Shown piece after piece: positions 62,738-64,000 of a stretch of DNA of 64,000 nucleotides. Where the stretch lies: NCBI RefSeq assembly GCF_021347895.1, contig NC_067132.1, positions 10,098,995 through 10,162,994 of the forward strand, in the 5' to 3' direction. A program made the position numbers and the translations under genes. Position 1 is the first letter of the stretch. Every line of letters begins with the position of its first letter. The notes beneath the pieces were generated by a model. That model saw only the letters and a list, made by a program, of their open reading frames with translations, did no database searches and had not been told where the DNA came from. This DNA is from Acanthochromis polyacanthus (taxonomy: Eukaryota > Chordata > Actinopteri > Pomacentridae).

Positions 62738-64000
62738 CATGTTGTGGGGACAGTGTTTACACATATCATGAAGACTTGACTTCCTTCTGGGTCCCCATAA
62801 ATCTTTGAATCTTAATATGATGACTGATCTGGGTTTGGCAAGTAGTCATTATGGTGAGAGTTAGTCGCTCAGTATTTAATGTAAGTCAAGTCAGATCCTC
62901 TGAAGAGACTGAAAGAGTGTTTGTGTTTTTTTTCTATGGACACATTTAGGATAAAAGTCATTGTTGTGAGGACATTTTAGCTGTTCCTCATGATTTCAGG
63001 TTAGAACTGGGATTAGAGGTGATGAAGATATGGGGCTAGAAAATGCATTGTGTGAATAAGTATCCACAAACACAAAGATTTTTTCACGCCTCATTAAAAA
63101 TGAACATGAGTCTGTCTATTCTTCTTTAATACTGTTGCTCTCAGTCTCAAGCCCACTGGTTCACAGAAAAGATGTAAGCAAGTATAGTTTTATTTTCCAT
63201 AAAACAGCAGGACACTGTTTTCTGTAACAAATTAATGATGAATAAACAATTTCTCTGGACTTAAATGGAGCACTCTCTCAAGGAAGATTCTGCTAATAAC
63301 TTTAACAAAGTGATGTAATGAAACAGTCTCAGAACTTTGTACCAAGTGGCCTAATTATTTTCTGTAAACTTATTTCAACAGAGTATTAACAAAGTCAGCT
63401 TTGATTGTGGTGACAATTTTGCTGTGAAAGCATCATGTTGTCTCTGATGCAGTGCCAGTGTTGGTCCGTCTTAAACCTTAAGCATGGGTGTAAAATGTTT
63501 GTTCTGCGTCCGGTAAACTGTGAAGAAGATTCATGTGGAGATGGGTCGGATCTGTGATGCAGTTTGGTCAGGGAATAAAAGGGAATGTTTGAAGAGAATC
63601 TCCTGGGAAAATTATACATTTTCCTTGTTAACATGTCCAGCTGGTGTTTTTATATGATGGAAGATGTTTCATGATTGAAAGAATCGTCAACACCATGGCT
63701 CAACAGTGCACTGATGATAGTTTAAAAAACACTCATTCAGATCTCAGAAGGGATGTTTAACTAATGGCTTCAGCAGGATTTTAAAAAATAAAACCAGATC
63801 CAAATGAGACCTTGCTATAATCAGAGCCAACCCAAGTATACCGGGGATAATAAACCTGATCCAGTGAGCTCTGAGAAACAAAGACGACACCAACATCTGC
63901 ATCAACAGAAAACAAGCAGCCGCGTTGCTAAAAATCAGCAAAGCACTCGAGTGAATAAATTACACCATCAACTATTTCTGAAAATAATCTCTTTGTACCC
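62738..64000. other. Unassigned DNA
   Basis: AT-rich to the end of the window; short minus-strand frames at 63395-63634 and 63744-63941 show no domain. Confidence 0.45.

Overview
This 64 kb window looks like nuclear DNA from a teleost fish, probably a percomorph. It is AT-rich, has long CA/TG microsatellites, and its repeats are the usual teleost ones: Tc1-like DD34E transposons and their short derivatives, hAT-type and foldback elements, a Harbinger-like element, fragments of three kinds of non-LTR retrotransposon, and a tRNA-derived SINE with a percomorph-style tail. I found no bacterial operons, no CRISPR array, no rRNA or tRNA gene, and no recognisable host protein-coding gene. The best reading is a gene-poor intergenic stretch or a very large intron. 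Family assignments rest on remembered family features, not on a search.

Layout. 1-9 kb: 3' end of a LINE (1-234), a short inverted-repeat element (3626-3890), microsatellites and a small foldback hairpin. 9-16.5 kb: a long-hairpin MITE (9169-9724), two deleted Tc1-type MITEs (11553-11799, 14885-15308), a GC-rich MITE carrying an NRF1-type palindrome (12996-13536) and a decayed Tc1 remnant (16055-16450). 16.5-29 kb: mostly unassigned, with a tandem repeat carrying DR1-type AGGTCA motifs (22230-22680) and a minus-strand LINE end interrupted by a MITE (26553-27485). 29.4-33.1 kb: a complete Tc1-like transposon with an intact transposase (29412-31047), then a SINE and a Harbinger-like element (31816-33086). 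33-46 kb: largely unassigned, except a dead Tc1 element split by a 585 bp foldback element with a perfect 7 bp target duplication (39688-41848). 46-57 kb: two more decayed Tc1 copies, a tandem pair of the element first seen at 3.6 kb, an unidentified exon-like segment (53427-53534), a decayed minus-strand LINE reverse transcriptase (54340-55290) and another LINE end (56930-57340). 57-64 kb: mostly unassigned, ending with a hAT element that keeps its BED zinc finger and lies inside a further copy of the 3.6 kb element (61274-62737).

How the parts work together. The only gene that looks able to make a complete protein is the Tc1-like transposase at 29631-30665. Its 213 bp terminal repeats are almost identical, so this copy is young by local standards and may have been mobile recently. 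Everything else is a record of layered insertions. Several stretches free of recognisable repeats (near 8.0, 21.0, 24.1, 38.3, 55.6 and 60 kb) could be conserved regulatory DNA of a distant gene, but only a cross-species alignment can show that.
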